Counted from the first letter of the stretch, positions 9,145-17,600 are shown. The stretch is 64,000 bases of DNA from Phytophthora sp. 'mugwort' (GCA_033558025.1 JAUCEF010000019.1:1-64000); one strand, 5' to 3'. Notes: generated from the sequence alone by a model not told the origin. A program made the numbers and translations.

Positions 9145-9217
9145 GGGGATATATTTCAACTGGTAGAAAGTATGTTTTGCAAATATAATGTTATCGGTTC
9201 GAATCCGATTATCTCCA
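9145..9217 (+). tRNA. trnA(ugc): tRNA-Ala(UGC)
   Basis: Acceptor GGGGATA/TATCTCC, anticodon loop TTTGCAA (anticodon TGC), T arm ATCGGTTCGAATCCGAT. It lies 2 nt after trnK. Confidence 0.94.
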
Positions 9218-9243
9218 TATTTATCTTTCTTAAATATAATTTT

Positions 9244-9543
9244 ATGCAAAAAAAAATTAAAAAAAATATTAAACAACGTAATTTATTTAAAAATTTTGAA
9301 AAAAATAGATTAACTTTAAAAATTCTTTCAAAAAATTTAAATATTGAAAAAAATTTAAGATGGAAATTACAACAAAAGTGGTTTTTTTTCCATCAAAATT
9401 CATCAATTACTAGAATTAAAAATGTGTGTGTTTTAACTGGACGTTCTAAAAGTATTTATCGTTTATTTAAAATATCCAGAATCCAATTACGTAAATTAGC
9501 ATCAAAAGGGTTTTTACCCGGTATTTCTAAATATAGTTGGTAA
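9244..9543 (+). CDS. rps14: Small-subunit ribosomal protein S14
   Basis: uS14 belongs to the small-subunit head. The 99-aa product starts at ATG 9244. An open frame extends upstream to 9112, but that part lies in trnA and trnK and is rejected. The C-terminal signature reads VCVLTGRSKSIYRLFKISR followed by LRKLASKGFLPGISKYSW, the S14 C-terminal pattern (C..TGR.r.v.r.f..sR..fR..A..G.lPG..K.SW). It leads the run rps14-rps8-rpl6-rps2-rps4. Confidence 0.96.
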   Translation: MQKKIKKNIKQRNLFKNFEKNRLTLKILSKNLNIEKNLRWKLQQKWFFFHQNSSITRIKNVCVLTGRSKSIYRLFKISRIQLRKLASKGFLPGISKYSW

Positions 9544-9550
9544 TTTAATT

Positions 9551-9931
9551 ATGATTATAACAGATACTCTTTCCAATTTATTTTCAAAAATAAAAAATGG
9601 TTATTTAGTAAAAAAATCAAAAATAGTACAACAAAAATCAAAACAAAGTATAAATATTTTAAATATCTTAATTAAAGAAGGTTTTATAAAAAGTTATAAG
9701 ATAAATTCCAAAAATCAATTAGAGATTTATTTAAAATATAGAAAAAATAAAGCAGTTATTACTGAAATAAAACGTTTATCAAAACCGGGAAAACGTTTAT
9801 ATATTGCTAATAAGGATTTATATAAAAAAAAAACAGGATTTTATATTCTTTCAACATCTATTGGTATTTTAACAGATTTACAAGCTAAAAAATTAAATGT
9901 TGGTGGTGAATTGATTTGTAAAATTATTTAA
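9551..9931 (+). CDS. rps8: Small-subunit ribosomal protein S8
   Basis: uS8 binds the central domain of SSU rRNA. The 126-aa product begins with the S8 pattern D.L...F..IKNG (MIITDTLSNLFSKIKNG). It has SKPGKRLYI in the middle and ends ILSTSIGILTDLQAKKLNVGG, matching the C-terminal S8 motif STS.G..T...A...N.GGE. Confidence 0.96.
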   Translation: MIITDTLSNLFSKIKNGYLVKKSKIVQQKSKQSINILNILIKEGFIKSYKINSKNQLEIYLKYRKNKAVITEIKRLSKPGKRLYIANKDLYKKKTGFYILSTSIGILTDLQAKKLNVGGELICKII

Positions 9932-9937
9932 AAAATT

Positions 9938-10543
9938 ATGATAAAAATAATAAAAAAAAATGTTAAATTAAAAAATAAAAATTTTTTTAAAAGTTCTTTA
10001 GGAAATATTAATTTATTTTTTATTGATAAAACTTTTATTTTTCCAACAGATTTAAAAATTTATAGTAATAATAAAATAATTTTTTTTGAAACATCTTTAG
10101 GTTTATTATCTTTAACAATAATTAATGATTTATATTTTTTTATAAAAAAAAATAAATTATTAATTATTGTTAATAAAAATAAAAAAAAAAAAAGTATTTT
10201 AAATTTATACAATAAATTAATAAAAATAAAAATAAAAGGTGTTTTACAAGGTTTTAAAATTAATTTAATATTAAAAGGTATAGGTTTTAAAGCTTTTATT
10301 GAAAATAATACTTTAATTTTAAAATTAGGTTTTAGTCATAATATTAGAATTCCAATTCCATTAAATATTGAAATTATTAATCAAACAAATACTTTAATTT
10401 TTAGTAGTATCGATTATATTTTTTTACATCAATTTGTACATTATATTAAAAATCATAAAAAACCTGAACCATATAAAGGAAAAGGTTTATTATTAAAAAA
10501 TGAAAAAATTTTACAAAAAGAGGGAAAAAAAAGTAAAAAATAA
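9938..10543 (+). CDS. rpl6: Large-subunit ribosomal protein L6
   Basis: uL6 sits near the stalk base of the large subunit. The 201-aa product has the two-repeat layout. The second repeat is the clearer one: VLQGFKINLILKGIGFKAF near residue 105, then LGFSHNIRIPIP, and the C-terminal KNHKKPEPYKGKGL (family: R.PEPYKGKGI). It follows rps8 by 6 nt. Confidence 0.94.
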   Translation: MIKIIKKNVKLKNKNFFKSSLGNINLFFIDKTFIFPTDLKIYSNNKIIFFETSLGLLSLTIINDLYFFIKKNKLLIIVNKNKKKKSILNLYNKLIKIKIKGVLQGFKINLILKGIGFKAFIENNTLILKLGFSHNIRIPIPLNIEIINQTNTLIFSSIDYIFLHQFVHYIKNHKKPEPYKGKGLLLKNEKILQKEGKKSKK

Positions 10544-10549
10544 TTAAAT

Positions 10550-11143
10550 ATGATACAAAAAAAAAAAAAAAAACATAATAATATTTTATTAAATTTATTA
10601 TTTAAATCAAAAAATATGTATGGAGAATCTTTAATAGATACAAATAAAGAATTATTATCTTTTATATTTGGAAGTAGACATGATTATACTATAATTAATT
10701 TAAAAAATGTTTCATTTTTTTTAAAACGTATATTTAATTTAACTAAAATTATATTAAAAAAAAATGAAAAAATTTTAATAATAGGGAATGATAATGAAAT
10801 TAAATTTTTATTAACTACATCTTTTATAAAAAAAAATCCAAATATCATTTTTTTTACAAAAGAATGGGTAAATGGTTTAATTACTAATAAAATTATGAAT
10901 ACAACATTTAATAAGATAATTAATTATTTATTAAAAGAAAATGAAATTAAATTAATTTTAGTTATAAAAAGTTCTGTAAAAGATACTTTTTTAAATCAAG
11001 AACTTTCTGTTTTAAAAATTCCTACTATTTCATTAGTAAATACAAGTCAAACTATACAAAATATTAATTATCCTGTAGTAATGAATTCTAAAAATATTCA
11101 ATCAATATATACTTTAATGTATTTATTACGTAAAATATTTTAA
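10550..11143 (+). CDS. rps2: Small-subunit ribosomal protein S2
   Basis: uS2 bridges head and body of the small subunit. At 197 aa it is shorter than bacterial S2. The segment IFGSRHDYTIINLKNVSFFL matches the S2 pattern ..G.R....IIDL..T...L. It is followed by IFFTKEWVNGLITN (family: W.gG.LTN) and LNQELSVLKIPTISLVNTS (family: A..EA..L.IP.I.ivDT). The coiled-coil insertion of bacterial S2 is reduced. Confidence 0.92.
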   Translation: MIQKKKKKHNNILLNLLFKSKNMYGESLIDTNKELLSFIFGSRHDYTIINLKNVSFFLKRIFNLTKIILKKNEKILIIGNDNEIKFLLTTSFIKKNPNIIFFTKEWVNGLITNKIMNTTFNKIINYLLKENEIKLILVIKSSVKDTFLNQELSVLKIPTISLVNTSQTIQNINYPVVMNSKNIQSIYTLMYLLRKIF

Positions 11144-11151
11144 TAAATAAG

Positions 11152-11613
11152 ATGAATAAATTAAGACCGAGAAATAAAATATGTTTTCAAAATAATAGGA
11201 ACATACATAAAAATTTAAACTTATTAAAATTAAAATCAAAAAAATGGAATTTATTTAAAAAAAAATTAAGATATCGAAAAGAAATAAAACCTGAAAAACG
11301 TAAAAAATTTTTTCAAAAAAGATTATTTGAAAAACAACAATTTCGGAATTTTTATGGATGTATTCATGAATATCAATTAAAAAATTTATTTCAAAAATTA
11401 TTAAAAAAAGATAATAAAATAAATATCTTTAAAAAATTTGTAATTTTATTAGAAAGTCGCTTAGATATAAATCTTGTAAGATTAAAATTAGTTAAAACTA
11501 TTTTTCAAGCAAAACAATTAATTAATCATAAAAAAATTAAGGTTAATAATAAAATTATAAGTAAATCTAATTTTATATTACATAAAGGTGATATTATTCA
11601 TATTATTAAATAA
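11152..11613 (+). CDS. rps4: Small-subunit ribosomal protein S4, S4-domain part
   Basis: uS4 nucleates small-subunit assembly. The 153-aa product starts NKLRPRNKICFQ and contains QFRNFYGCIHEYQLKNLF (like KQ..R.YYG..E.Q....). An S4 RNA-binding domain follows at about 95-153: ILLESRLDINLVRLKLV, then AKQLINHKKIKVNNKII and KGDIIHI. It stops right after the S4 domain. The usual C-terminal strand region of mitochondrial S4 seems to lie in the next ORF, which starts 2 nt later in another frame. Confidence 0.9.
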   Translation: MNKLRPRNKICFQNNRNIHKNLNLLKLKSKKWNLFKKKLRYRKEIKPEKRKKFFQKRLFEKQQFRNFYGCIHEYQLKNLFQKLLKKDNKINIFKKFVILLESRLDINLVRLKLVKTIFQAKQLINHKKIKVNNKIISKSNFILHKGDIIHIIK

Positions 11614-11615
11614 AT

Positions 11616-12368
11616 ATGCAAAAGGATAATAAAAATTTTCAAAGAAATAAAAATTCTCAAAAAAACGAGGGTTTTCAAAAAAATAGAAATTCTCAAAAAA
11701 ACGAAGGTTTTCAAAAAAATAGAAATTTTCAAAAAAATAAAAATTCTCAAAAAAACGAAGATTTTCAAAGAACTAGAAATTTTCAAAAAAACGAAGATTT
11801 TCAAAGAACTAGAAATTTTCAAAAAAATGAAGGTTTTCAAAGAACTAGAAATTTTCAAAAAAATGAAGGTTTTCAAAAAAATAGAAATTTTCAAAAAAAT
11901 GAAGGTTTTCAAAAAAATAGAAATTTTCAAAAAAATGAAGGTTTTCAAAAAAATAGAAATTTTCAAAAAAATAGAAATTTTCAAAAAAATGAAGGTTTTC
12001 AAAAAAATAGAAATTTTCAAAAAAATGAAGGTTTTCAAAGAACTAGAAATTTTCAAAAAAATAATAGTTTGAAAGGAGATAAAAAATTTTATAAACAGCA
12101 TTTTAATCAAGAAAAGAATAAATATTCTTCTTCTTATAAACGTTATAATAAATATCCTTATCAAAAAAATAACAAATATTCTTATAAAAATAATATTTAT
12201 TATATTTTAGGTGAAAAAAAACCATCAAAACCTTTAATAACTTCTTATTTACATAGAAATAAAAAAATAAAAACAGGTATGTTTTTTAAAGAACCTTCTT
12301 ATAAAACAATTTTATATCCTTTTCATTTAAATTTAAAATTAATTAATGAATATTTGAAAAAAAAATAA
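11616..12368 (+). CDS. Hexapeptide-repeat protein with an S4-like C-terminal end (possible second half of split rps4)
   Basis: 250 aa. Residues about 1-150 are nearly pure tandem repeats of a hexapeptide built on (K/R)N-x-x-FQ, mostly alternating NRNFQK and NEGFQK, an 18/36-nt DNA repeat at about 11640-12060. The C-terminal 60 residues are not repetitive: KPSKPLITSYLHRNKKIKTG, then FKEPSYKTILYPFHLNLKLI. These resemble the C-terminal end of mitochondrial S4 (P-x-Y-L/H-x-N-x-K...EP...YP). The ORF abuts rps4 in a +2 frame after a proper stop. I infer a split or extended rps4 with an expanded low-complexity linker. It could also be an unrelated ORF. Confidence 0.7.
   Translation: MQKDNKNFQRNKNSQKNEGFQKNRNSQKNEGFQKNRNFQKNKNSQKNEDFQRTRNFQKNEDFQRTRNFQKNEGFQRTRNFQKNEGFQKNRNFQKNEGFQKNRNFQKNEGFQKNRNFQKNRNFQKNEGFQKNRNFQKNEGFQRTRNFQKNNSLKGDKKFYKQHFNQEKNKYSSSYKRYNKYPYQKNNKYSYKNNIYYILGEKKPSKPLITSYLHRNKKIKTGMFFKEPSYKTILYPFHLNLKLINEYLKKK
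11640..12062 (+). repeat. Tandem 18/36-bp coding repeat
   Basis: An A-rich unit of about 18 nt (two types alternating to 36 nt) is repeated roughly twenty times in frame, encoding NRNFQK/NEGFQK. Units vary by point changes (RNS, EDF, RTR variants) at the 5' side and become more uniform toward 11830-12050, which suggests recent slippage expansion. The repeat also creates open frames on the opposite strand that are artefacts. Confidence 0.95.
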
Positions 12369-12389
12369 AAATTTAAACCATTTATATGG

Positions 12390-13992
12390 TTTAAGTATAA
12401 ATAATAATAAAAGCATTAAGTGGATGCCTTGGCATTAATTTGATTTTTAGGACGTAAAAAATGCGAAAAGTTTTATTAAATAATATTTTATTTTGAAATA
12501 AAAATTTCCTAAAGAAAACTTTTTTTTTGTGAAAATTTTAAAAACAGTGAATTGAAATATCTAAGTAACTGTTAAAAAAATCAAACGAGATTCCGTTAGT
12601 AATGACGAGTGAAAATGGAAATTAGGTTTATAAAAATAAAAAAATATTTGAAAAATTTTGAAAAATTTACTTAAAAAGGTGAAAGTCCTGTAGAATAATA
12701 ATTGTTTTTATAATAGTAAAAAGGGTTATGTGTAAGCCTTTTTGAATATTGGGGAACCACCCTCAAAACCTTTTAAAAATTAATGATCGATAGTGGACAA
12801 GTACTGTAAAGGAAAGGTGAAAAAGAACTTTTGAGTTTGAAATAATTCTGAAACTTAATGTTAACAATCAATTGAAACTTTTTTAAAAAGTAACAGTGTA
12901 CCTTTTGCATAATGGGCCAGCAAGTTTATTTTTATAGCAAGCTTAATTTAATAAAGTAGGCGTAGATAAATCAAGTTTTAAAAAGCTTTTTAGTTATATA
13001 AATAAGACCCGAAACTGAGTGATCTAACCATGAACAGATTGAAAAATAGGTAAAACTATTTGAAGGATCGAACTCACATATGTGGCAAAATATGGAGATG
13101 ATTTGTGGTTAGGAGTGAAAGGCTAATCAAACTCAGAGATAGCTGGTTTTCCGCGAAATCTATTGAAGTAGAGCATTTAAAATCTTTTTTTGGGGTAGAG
13201 CACTCATTGAGCTAGGGGGTGTAAAAACTTACTGAATTCTTGGAAACTCCGAATACAAAAAAAAGTAATTTAAATAGACAGACATTAGGCGCTAAGGTCT
13301 TTTGTCAAAAGGGAAACAGCCCAGATTGATCGCTAAGGTCTCTAAATAATATTCTAAGTGAAAAAGGAAGTGAAAAAATGATTACAACCCATAGGTAGGC
13401 TTGGAAGCAGCCATCCTTTAAAGAAAGCGTAATAGCTCATTGGTCTAGTTTTTTTGCGCCTAAAATGTATCGAGACTTAAGAAATTTACCGAAGCGGCAA
13501 GTTTTATTTTTAATAAAACGGTAGCGGAACATTCTGTATGTTAATAAAGATATATTGTGAAATATGTTGAAGATATCAGAAAAGAAAATGCTGGCATTAG
13601 TAACAAAAAATAACGAATATAAATCGTTATCACCGTAAATCCAAGGGTTTCTATGTTAAGATGTATTACATAGAGTGAAACGGCCCCTAAGAAAGATTTG
13701 ACGAAAGCAGATTTTGATGGGATAATTTTTAAATTAAATTTTTTTAAAAAAGTGACAAAAATTTTTAATTTTTCAGGAAATAGCTTTTTTAATTAAAAAC
13801 CGTACCCTAAACCGACACAGGTGGATAGGTCGAGTAGACTAAGGTGAATGAGAGAACTATATTGAAGGAACTCGGCAAAATGACTTTGTAACTTCGGGAT
13901 AAAAAGTACCTAATTATTTTTAATAATTAGGTGTCACAAAATAGGGGGTTGCGACTGTTTAATAAAAACTTAGGACTCTGCTAAATGGTAAC

Positions 13993-14030
<38 letters not shown>

Positions 14031-14088
14031 ATTAAAAGGAAATGTTTGCGCATTAAATGGAAGTCCCAGTAAACGGCGGCCGTAACTC

Positions 14089-14145
<57 letters not shown>

Positions 14146-14581
14146 TGTAACGACATCCCCGCTGTCTCCAATATAGACTCAGTGAATTTGAATTATCCGT
14201 GAAGATGCGGATTTTCTATAGTTAGACGGAAAGACCCCGTGAACCTTTACTACATCTTTATATTGTTATTTTATCTAATATGTGTAGTATAAGTGGTAAT
14301 CTTTTAAACCTTTACGCTAGTAAATTGTATAGATATTCTTGAAATACCACTCTTATTAAAATAAATAACTAATATTTTTTAAATAGACATTGTATGGTTG
14401 GTAGTTTGACTGGGGCGGTCACCTCCTAAAGAGTAACGGAGGTGTACAAAGGTAAGCTCAAATTGGATAATATTATCAATTGTAGAGCATAATGGTAAAA
14501 GCTTGCTTGACTGTAAGATAGACATATCAAACAGGGACGAAAGTCGGTCATAGTGATCCGATAATTCTTTGTGGAAAGATT

Positions 14582-14624
<43 letters not shown>

Positions 14625-14702
14625 GACTCCTAAGAGCTCCTATCGACGGAGTCGTTTGGCACCTCGATGTCGACTCATCACATCCTGGAGCTGAAGAAGG
14701 TT

Positions 14703-14742
<40 letters not shown>

Positions 14743-15035
14743 TTGGGTTTAGAACGTCGTGAGACAGTTTGGTTCCTATCTTCTATAGATATTTTGAAAA
14801 ATGCAAGAATCTAACTCTAGTACGAGAGGACCGAGAAGGGTAAATCTCTGGTGTATCGGTTGTTGAGAGGCATAGCCGAGTAGCTAAATTTATTTTGGAT
14901 AATTACTGAAAGCATCTAAGTAAGAAACCATTCTTAAAAATTTTTCATATAAAAACTGTAAAAGATGATTACATTAATAGGTTTTAAGTATAAGTATTGT
15001 AAAATATTTAGCTTAAAAATACTAAAAGTTTTAAA
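12390..15035 (+). rRNA. rnl: Large-subunit ribosomal RNA
   Basis: Conserved 23S landmarks occur in order: AGTGGATGCCTTGGCAT at the 5' end, the domain V core with AAACGGCGGCCGTAACTCTG near 14071 and GGTAGCGAAATTCCTTGTCG near 14101, and the sarcin-ricin loop AGTACGAGAGGACCGA near 14819. The gene appears continuous with no intron. Ends are approximate: the 5' end lies before the GGATGCC motif and the 3' end near the GCTTAAAAATACTAAAAG segment, the equivalent of the bacterial closing stem. Variable regions are AT-rich and short. Confidence 0.95.
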
Positions 15036-15052
15036 AATTAAAATATAATTAT

Positions 15053-15124
15053 TTCTTTGTAGCTCAACGGTAGAGCAAATGGCTGTTAACCATTAGGTTG
15101 TAGGTTCAAATCCTATCAAAGAAG
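15053..15124 (+). tRNA. trnN(guu): tRNA-Asn(GUU)
   Basis: Acceptor TTCTTTG/CAAAGAA, D arm TAGCTCAACGGTAGAGC, anticodon loop CTGTTAA (anticodon GTT), T arm GTAGGTTCAAATCCTAT. Confidence 0.97.
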
Positions 15125-15136
15125 TTTTATATTTTA

Positions 15137-15225
15137 GGTCGAATAGCCAAGTCAGGTTTAAGGCAGTAGTTTGCTAAACTATCAGTTAATTTATTAACTC
15201 GTGGGTTCAAATCCCACTTCGACTT
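15137..15225 (+). tRNA. trnS(gcu): tRNA-Ser(GCU)
   Basis: Class-II tRNA with acceptor GGTCGAA/TTCGACT, anticodon loop TTGCTAA (anticodon GCT), a long variable arm and T arm GTGGGTTCAAATCCCAC. Confidence 0.95.
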
Positions 15226-15249
15226 ATTTTATTAATAAAGTATTAATAA

Positions 15250-15321
15250 GATGATGTAGTTTAATGGTAGAGCGTGGGAATCATAATCCTAATGTTGTAG
15301 GTTCAAATCCTACCATCATTA
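15250..15321 (+). tRNA. trnI(cau): tRNA with CAU anticodon, probably tRNA-Ile read after lysidine modification
   Basis: Acceptor GATGATG/CATCATT, anticodon loop ATCATAA (anticodon CAT), standard T arm. It is neither initiator-like nor close to the elongator Met at 7841. By elimination, and because ATA codons are common, it is probably the tRNA-Ile whose C34 is modified to lysidine. Confidence 0.8.
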
Positions 15322-15333
15322 ATTATCTTTAAA

Positions 15334-15408
15334 CGGAAGGTAGCATAGTCTGGCTAATGCGTCTGTTTTGGGAACAGAAGATCAAAGGTTCAAATCCTTT
15401 TCTTCCGA
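15334..15408 (+). tRNA. trnP(ugg): tRNA-Pro(UGG)
   Basis: Acceptor CGGAAGG/TCTTCCG, anticodon stem TCTGT/ACAGA around TTTGGGA (anticodon TGG), T arm AAAGGTTCAAATCCTTT. Confidence 0.95.
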
Positions 15409-15426
15409 AAAAGGAAGAAAATATAA

Positions 15427-15498
15427 GATGAGATAGAGTAATAGGTAACTTATCAGGCTCATAATCTGAAGATGTAGGTTCAAATCCTACTCTCATCA
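15427..15498 (+). tRNA. trnfM(cau): tRNA-Met(CAU), probably the initiator
   Basis: Acceptor GATGAGA/TCTCATC. Anticodon arm TCAGGCTCATAATCTGA and the flanking GGTAACTTATCAGG and GAAGATG context most resemble bacterial initiator tRNA. It lies 22 nt before rpl14. Confidence 0.85.
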
Positions 15499-15520
15499 TT
15501 TTAAAATTAATATATAATTT

Positions 15521-15892
15521 ATGATTCAAATTCAAACTAAATTAAAAGTAAATGATAATAGTGGTATTAAAATAGGACAATGTATAAAAATTTATAAAAA
15601 AAAAATTGGAAAAATTGGGGATACAATTTTAATTTCTGCTAAAAAATTACGTTTAAATCAAAAAAAAAAAATTAAAATAATTAAAGGAGATTTATTTAAA
15701 GCTTTAATTATACATACAACATATCAAAAAAAAAGTACAATAGGTAATATAATAAAATTTGATAAAAATTGTATAATTATTTTAAATAATCAAAATAAAC
15801 CCCTAGGAACACGTATATTTGGTCCGATTACTTCTGAATTTCGGAAGAAAAAAAATTTCAAAATATTAGCATTAGCTTCAAATATTTTATAA
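15521..15892 (+). CDS. rpl14: Large-subunit ribosomal protein L14
   Basis: uL14 binds LSU rRNA at the subunit interface. The 123-aa product starts MIQIQTKLKVNDNSGIK (family: MIQ..T.L.vaDNSGa), contains KGDLFKALIIHT and CIIILNNQNKPLGTRIFGPI (family: N.....GTRI.GPV) and ends near ILALASNIL. It pairs with rpl5 (6 nt apart), keeping spc-operon order although moved away from rpl16. Confidence 0.97.
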   Translation: MIQIQTKLKVNDNSGIKIGQCIKIYKKKIGKIGDTILISAKKLRLNQKKKIKIIKGDLFKALIIHTTYQKKSTIGNIIKFDKNCIIILNNQNKPLGTRIFGPITSEFRKKKNFKILALASNIL

Positions 15893-15898
15893 AAATAT

Positions 15899-16426
15899 AT
15901 GAAAAAAAATTTACAAATCCATTATCAAAATATTACTATATACGATCTTTTAACAAAATTAAATTTTAAAAATATATTTGAAATACCTAAAATAAGTAAA
16001 ATATGTTTAAATATTGGTTTTAAAAACGCTAATATTGAAAAAAAAAAATTAATTAATATAATTTTACTTTTAAAATTAATAACAAATCAAAAACCTATAA
16101 TAACAAAATCAAAAAAAAATAATATTTTTTTAAAAATCAAAAAAAATTCAATTATAGGTTGTAAAATAACTTTAAGAAAAAAAAATATTTTTAATTTTTT
16201 AGAAAAAATTTTGATTTTTCTTTTTCAAAATTTAACTAAAATAAATTTTAATTTTAAAAATCAAAATATTTTAAATTTTCAAATTCGAAATATTTTAGAT
16301 TTTTTTGAATTAAAAACTGAATTTTTAAAATTCAAAGATATACCTCCAATAGATGTTTCTATTCATACAAATGCAAAAAATCATTATGAATTATTTTTAT
16401 TATTAAATTCACTATTTTTATTATAA
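15899..16426 (+). CDS. rpl5: Large-subunit ribosomal protein L5
   Basis: uL5 contacts 5S rRNA and the P-site tRNA in bacterial ribosomes. The 175-aa product shows IPKISKICLNIGFKNANIEKK (family: P...KI.lN.G.g.a), TNQKPIITKSKKN (family: tgQ.p..t.akks), IIGCKITLRKKNIFNFLEKI (family: G..vTLR...my.FL..l) and DVSIHTNAKNHYE at the C-terminus. Its presence makes a mitochondrion-encoded or imported 5S rRNA worth looking for. Confidence 0.94.
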   Translation: MKKNLQIHYQNITIYDLLTKLNFKNIFEIPKISKICLNIGFKNANIEKKKLINIILLLKLITNQKPIITKSKKNNIFLKIKKNSIIGCKITLRKKNIFNFLEKILIFLFQNLTKINFNFKNQNILNFQIRNILDFFELKTEFLKFKDIPPIDVSIHTNAKNHYELFLLLNSLFLL

Positions 16427-16439
16427 AAATAATTTATTA

Positions 16440-16511
16440 GCAAAAATAGCTCAATGGTAGAGTATAACCTTGCCAAGGTTAATGTTGAGGGTTCAAATCC
16501 CTTTTTTTGCT
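16440..16511 (+). tRNA. trnG(gcc): tRNA-Gly(GCC)
   Basis: Acceptor GCAAAAA/TTTTTGC, D arm TAGCTCAATGGTAGAGT, anticodon loop TTGCCAA (anticodon GCC), T arm GAGGGTTCAAATCCCTT. Confidence 0.95.
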
Positions 16512-16517
16512 TAATTC

Positions 16518-16594
16518 AAATAAATGTACCCAAAGGCAGTATTTGGTATTTCCATTTTTTAATTAGGGAATAATATTAGTATTGACATTTATTT
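16518..16594 (+). ncRNA. Structured 77-nt element of unknown identity
   Basis: A perfect 10-bp closing stem (AAATAAATGT/ACATTTATTT) encloses a 5-bp hairpin with 7-nt loop (CCAAA-ggcagta-TTTGG, 16530-16546) and a second 7-bp hairpin (TATTTCC/GGGAATA, 16547-16553 with 16566-16572, one G-U pair). The size is tRNA-like, but there is no T-arm sequence and the loops have no U33, so it is not an ordinary tRNA. The part GGCAGT...TAGGGAA weakly recalls the loop-E side of 5S rRNA. It lies between trnG and an unassigned ORF. It may be a small RNA, a degenerate tRNA or a processing element. Confidence 0.4.
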
Positions 16595-16611
16595 ACTTCT
16601 TTATAAAAATT

Positions 16612-17142
16612 ATGATTTTTTTTAACATTATTAAAAGGATATTTTTTGCTTATAATCTATATAAAATTATACAAGATATATTAAAAATACATCCTAAATT
16701 TTTTCAAAATATTTTTAAATTTATTTTAATTCTTTTACCTCTTGAAATAACTTTATTAGAAGATTTTATAGATTTAGAGACTGAGGCTGAGGAAGCTGCT
16801 TTAAAAAAAGAAGAAAAACCTAAAAGTATTTTAAAAAGAATTGACGATAATATGCCAACTATTTTCGTTTTTTTTTTTTTATCTTTTTTGTTTTATTTAT
16901 TTCTAGATGCTTTTTTTTTTGATAGCGACAATTTCCCAAGCGATTTTCCTAGTAATTTTTCAACTGATTTAAATTTTGATTCAGATAGTGACTCTTTACC
17001 AAAACCACCAAAAAGAAAAATTACAAGATCTGGAAATCCTCTGAATCTATATAGATATTTTCATTATTTAGATGTTGAAACAGGTGAACGTATAGATGAT
17101 ATCGATCGATTAGATCCTGATACTTATGAAATAGTGGATTAA
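16612..17142 (+). CDS. Unassigned membrane protein (orf176)
   Basis: 176 aa from the ATG at 16612. An upstream TTG-initiated extension to 16582 would run into the structured element and is not preferred. Features: a hydrophobic basic N-terminus, a second hydrophobic stretch LILLPLEITLL, an acidic region (LETEAEEAALKKEEK), a strong membrane segment at about 85-100 (FVFFFLSFLFYLFLDAFFF), then a Ser/Asp/Pro-rich low-complexity tail ending DDIDRLDPDTYEIVD. The less biased composition and acidic tail suggest a real gene. Family not recognised. Confidence 0.7.
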   Translation: MIFFNIIKRIFFAYNLYKIIQDILKIHPKFFQNIFKFILILLPLEITLLEDFIDLETEAEEAALKKEEKPKSILKRIDDNMPTIFVFFFLSFLFYLFLDAFFFDSDNFPSDFPSNFSTDLNFDSDSDSLPKPPKRKITRSGNPLNLYRYFHYLDVETGERIDDIDRLDPDTYEIVD

Positions 17143-17203
17143 TTTATTCCACTTTTTCTTTTTTAAAACAATAATAAACATTTTTTAAACAATAAAAATA
17201 TAC

Positions 17204-17275
17204 GTGATTATAGATTAATTGGTAAATCCTTTATCTTCCAAGTAAATATTATGGGTTCAAATCCCATTAATCACA
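17204..17275 (+). tRNA. trnG(ucc): tRNA-Gly(UCC)
   Basis: Acceptor GTGATTA/TAATCAC, anticodon stem TTTAT/GTAAA around CTTCCAA (anticodon TCC), T arm ATGGGTTCAAATCCCAT. The D arm is AT-rich (AGATTAATTGGTAAATC). Confidence 0.92.
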
Positions 17276-17292
17276 TATTTAAAATATCTTTA

Positions 17293-17376
17293 GGAGAAAT
17301 GGCTGAGTGGTTAAAAGCGGCAGACTGTAAATTTGTTGAAATATTTTCTACGTAGGTTCAAATCCTACTTTCTCCA
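17293..17376 (+). tRNA. trnY(gua): tRNA-Tyr(GUA)
   Basis: Class-II tRNA with acceptor GGAGAAA/TTTCTCC, anticodon loop CTGTAAA (anticodon GTA), a long variable arm and T arm GTAGGTTCAAATCCTAC. Confidence 0.96.
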
Positions 17377-17423
17377 ATAAAGATCTAAAAAAAAAAAAGG
17401 ATAAACAAATTAAAAAAAGGATA

Positions 17424-17473
17424 AAAAGATAAAATATCTTTAAATAGTTAAGTTAAAAAGATATTTATCTTTT
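17424..17473. promoter_or_regulatory. 17-bp stem-loop upstream of rns
   Basis: The arms at 17424-17441 and 17457-17473 pair over 17 bp with one bulged A, around a 15-nt AT loop. It could be a processing or termination structure after trnY or a replication element. Its function is not shown by the sequence. Confidence 0.45.
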
Positions 17474-17600
17474 CAACAAAAAATTCAAAAACATATTTAG
17501 GGGGGGATCCTTTTCAAAAAATAATATTTTTTTTTCGTGATACAAAGAAATTTTTATTAATAACTAATTGAATTTTTAAAAATTAAAAAATTTTAATCCT

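Noticed and set aside
11598..12164. 188-aa minus-strand and 81-aa plus-strand repeat ORFs
   Set aside because: Created by the tandem repeat in other frames. Only the frame with the non-repetitive S4-like tail is credible.
15329..15535. 68-aa minus-strand open frame
   Set aside because: It lies across trnP and trnfM and is the antisense reading of tRNA genes. The conserved look comes from T-arm sequence.
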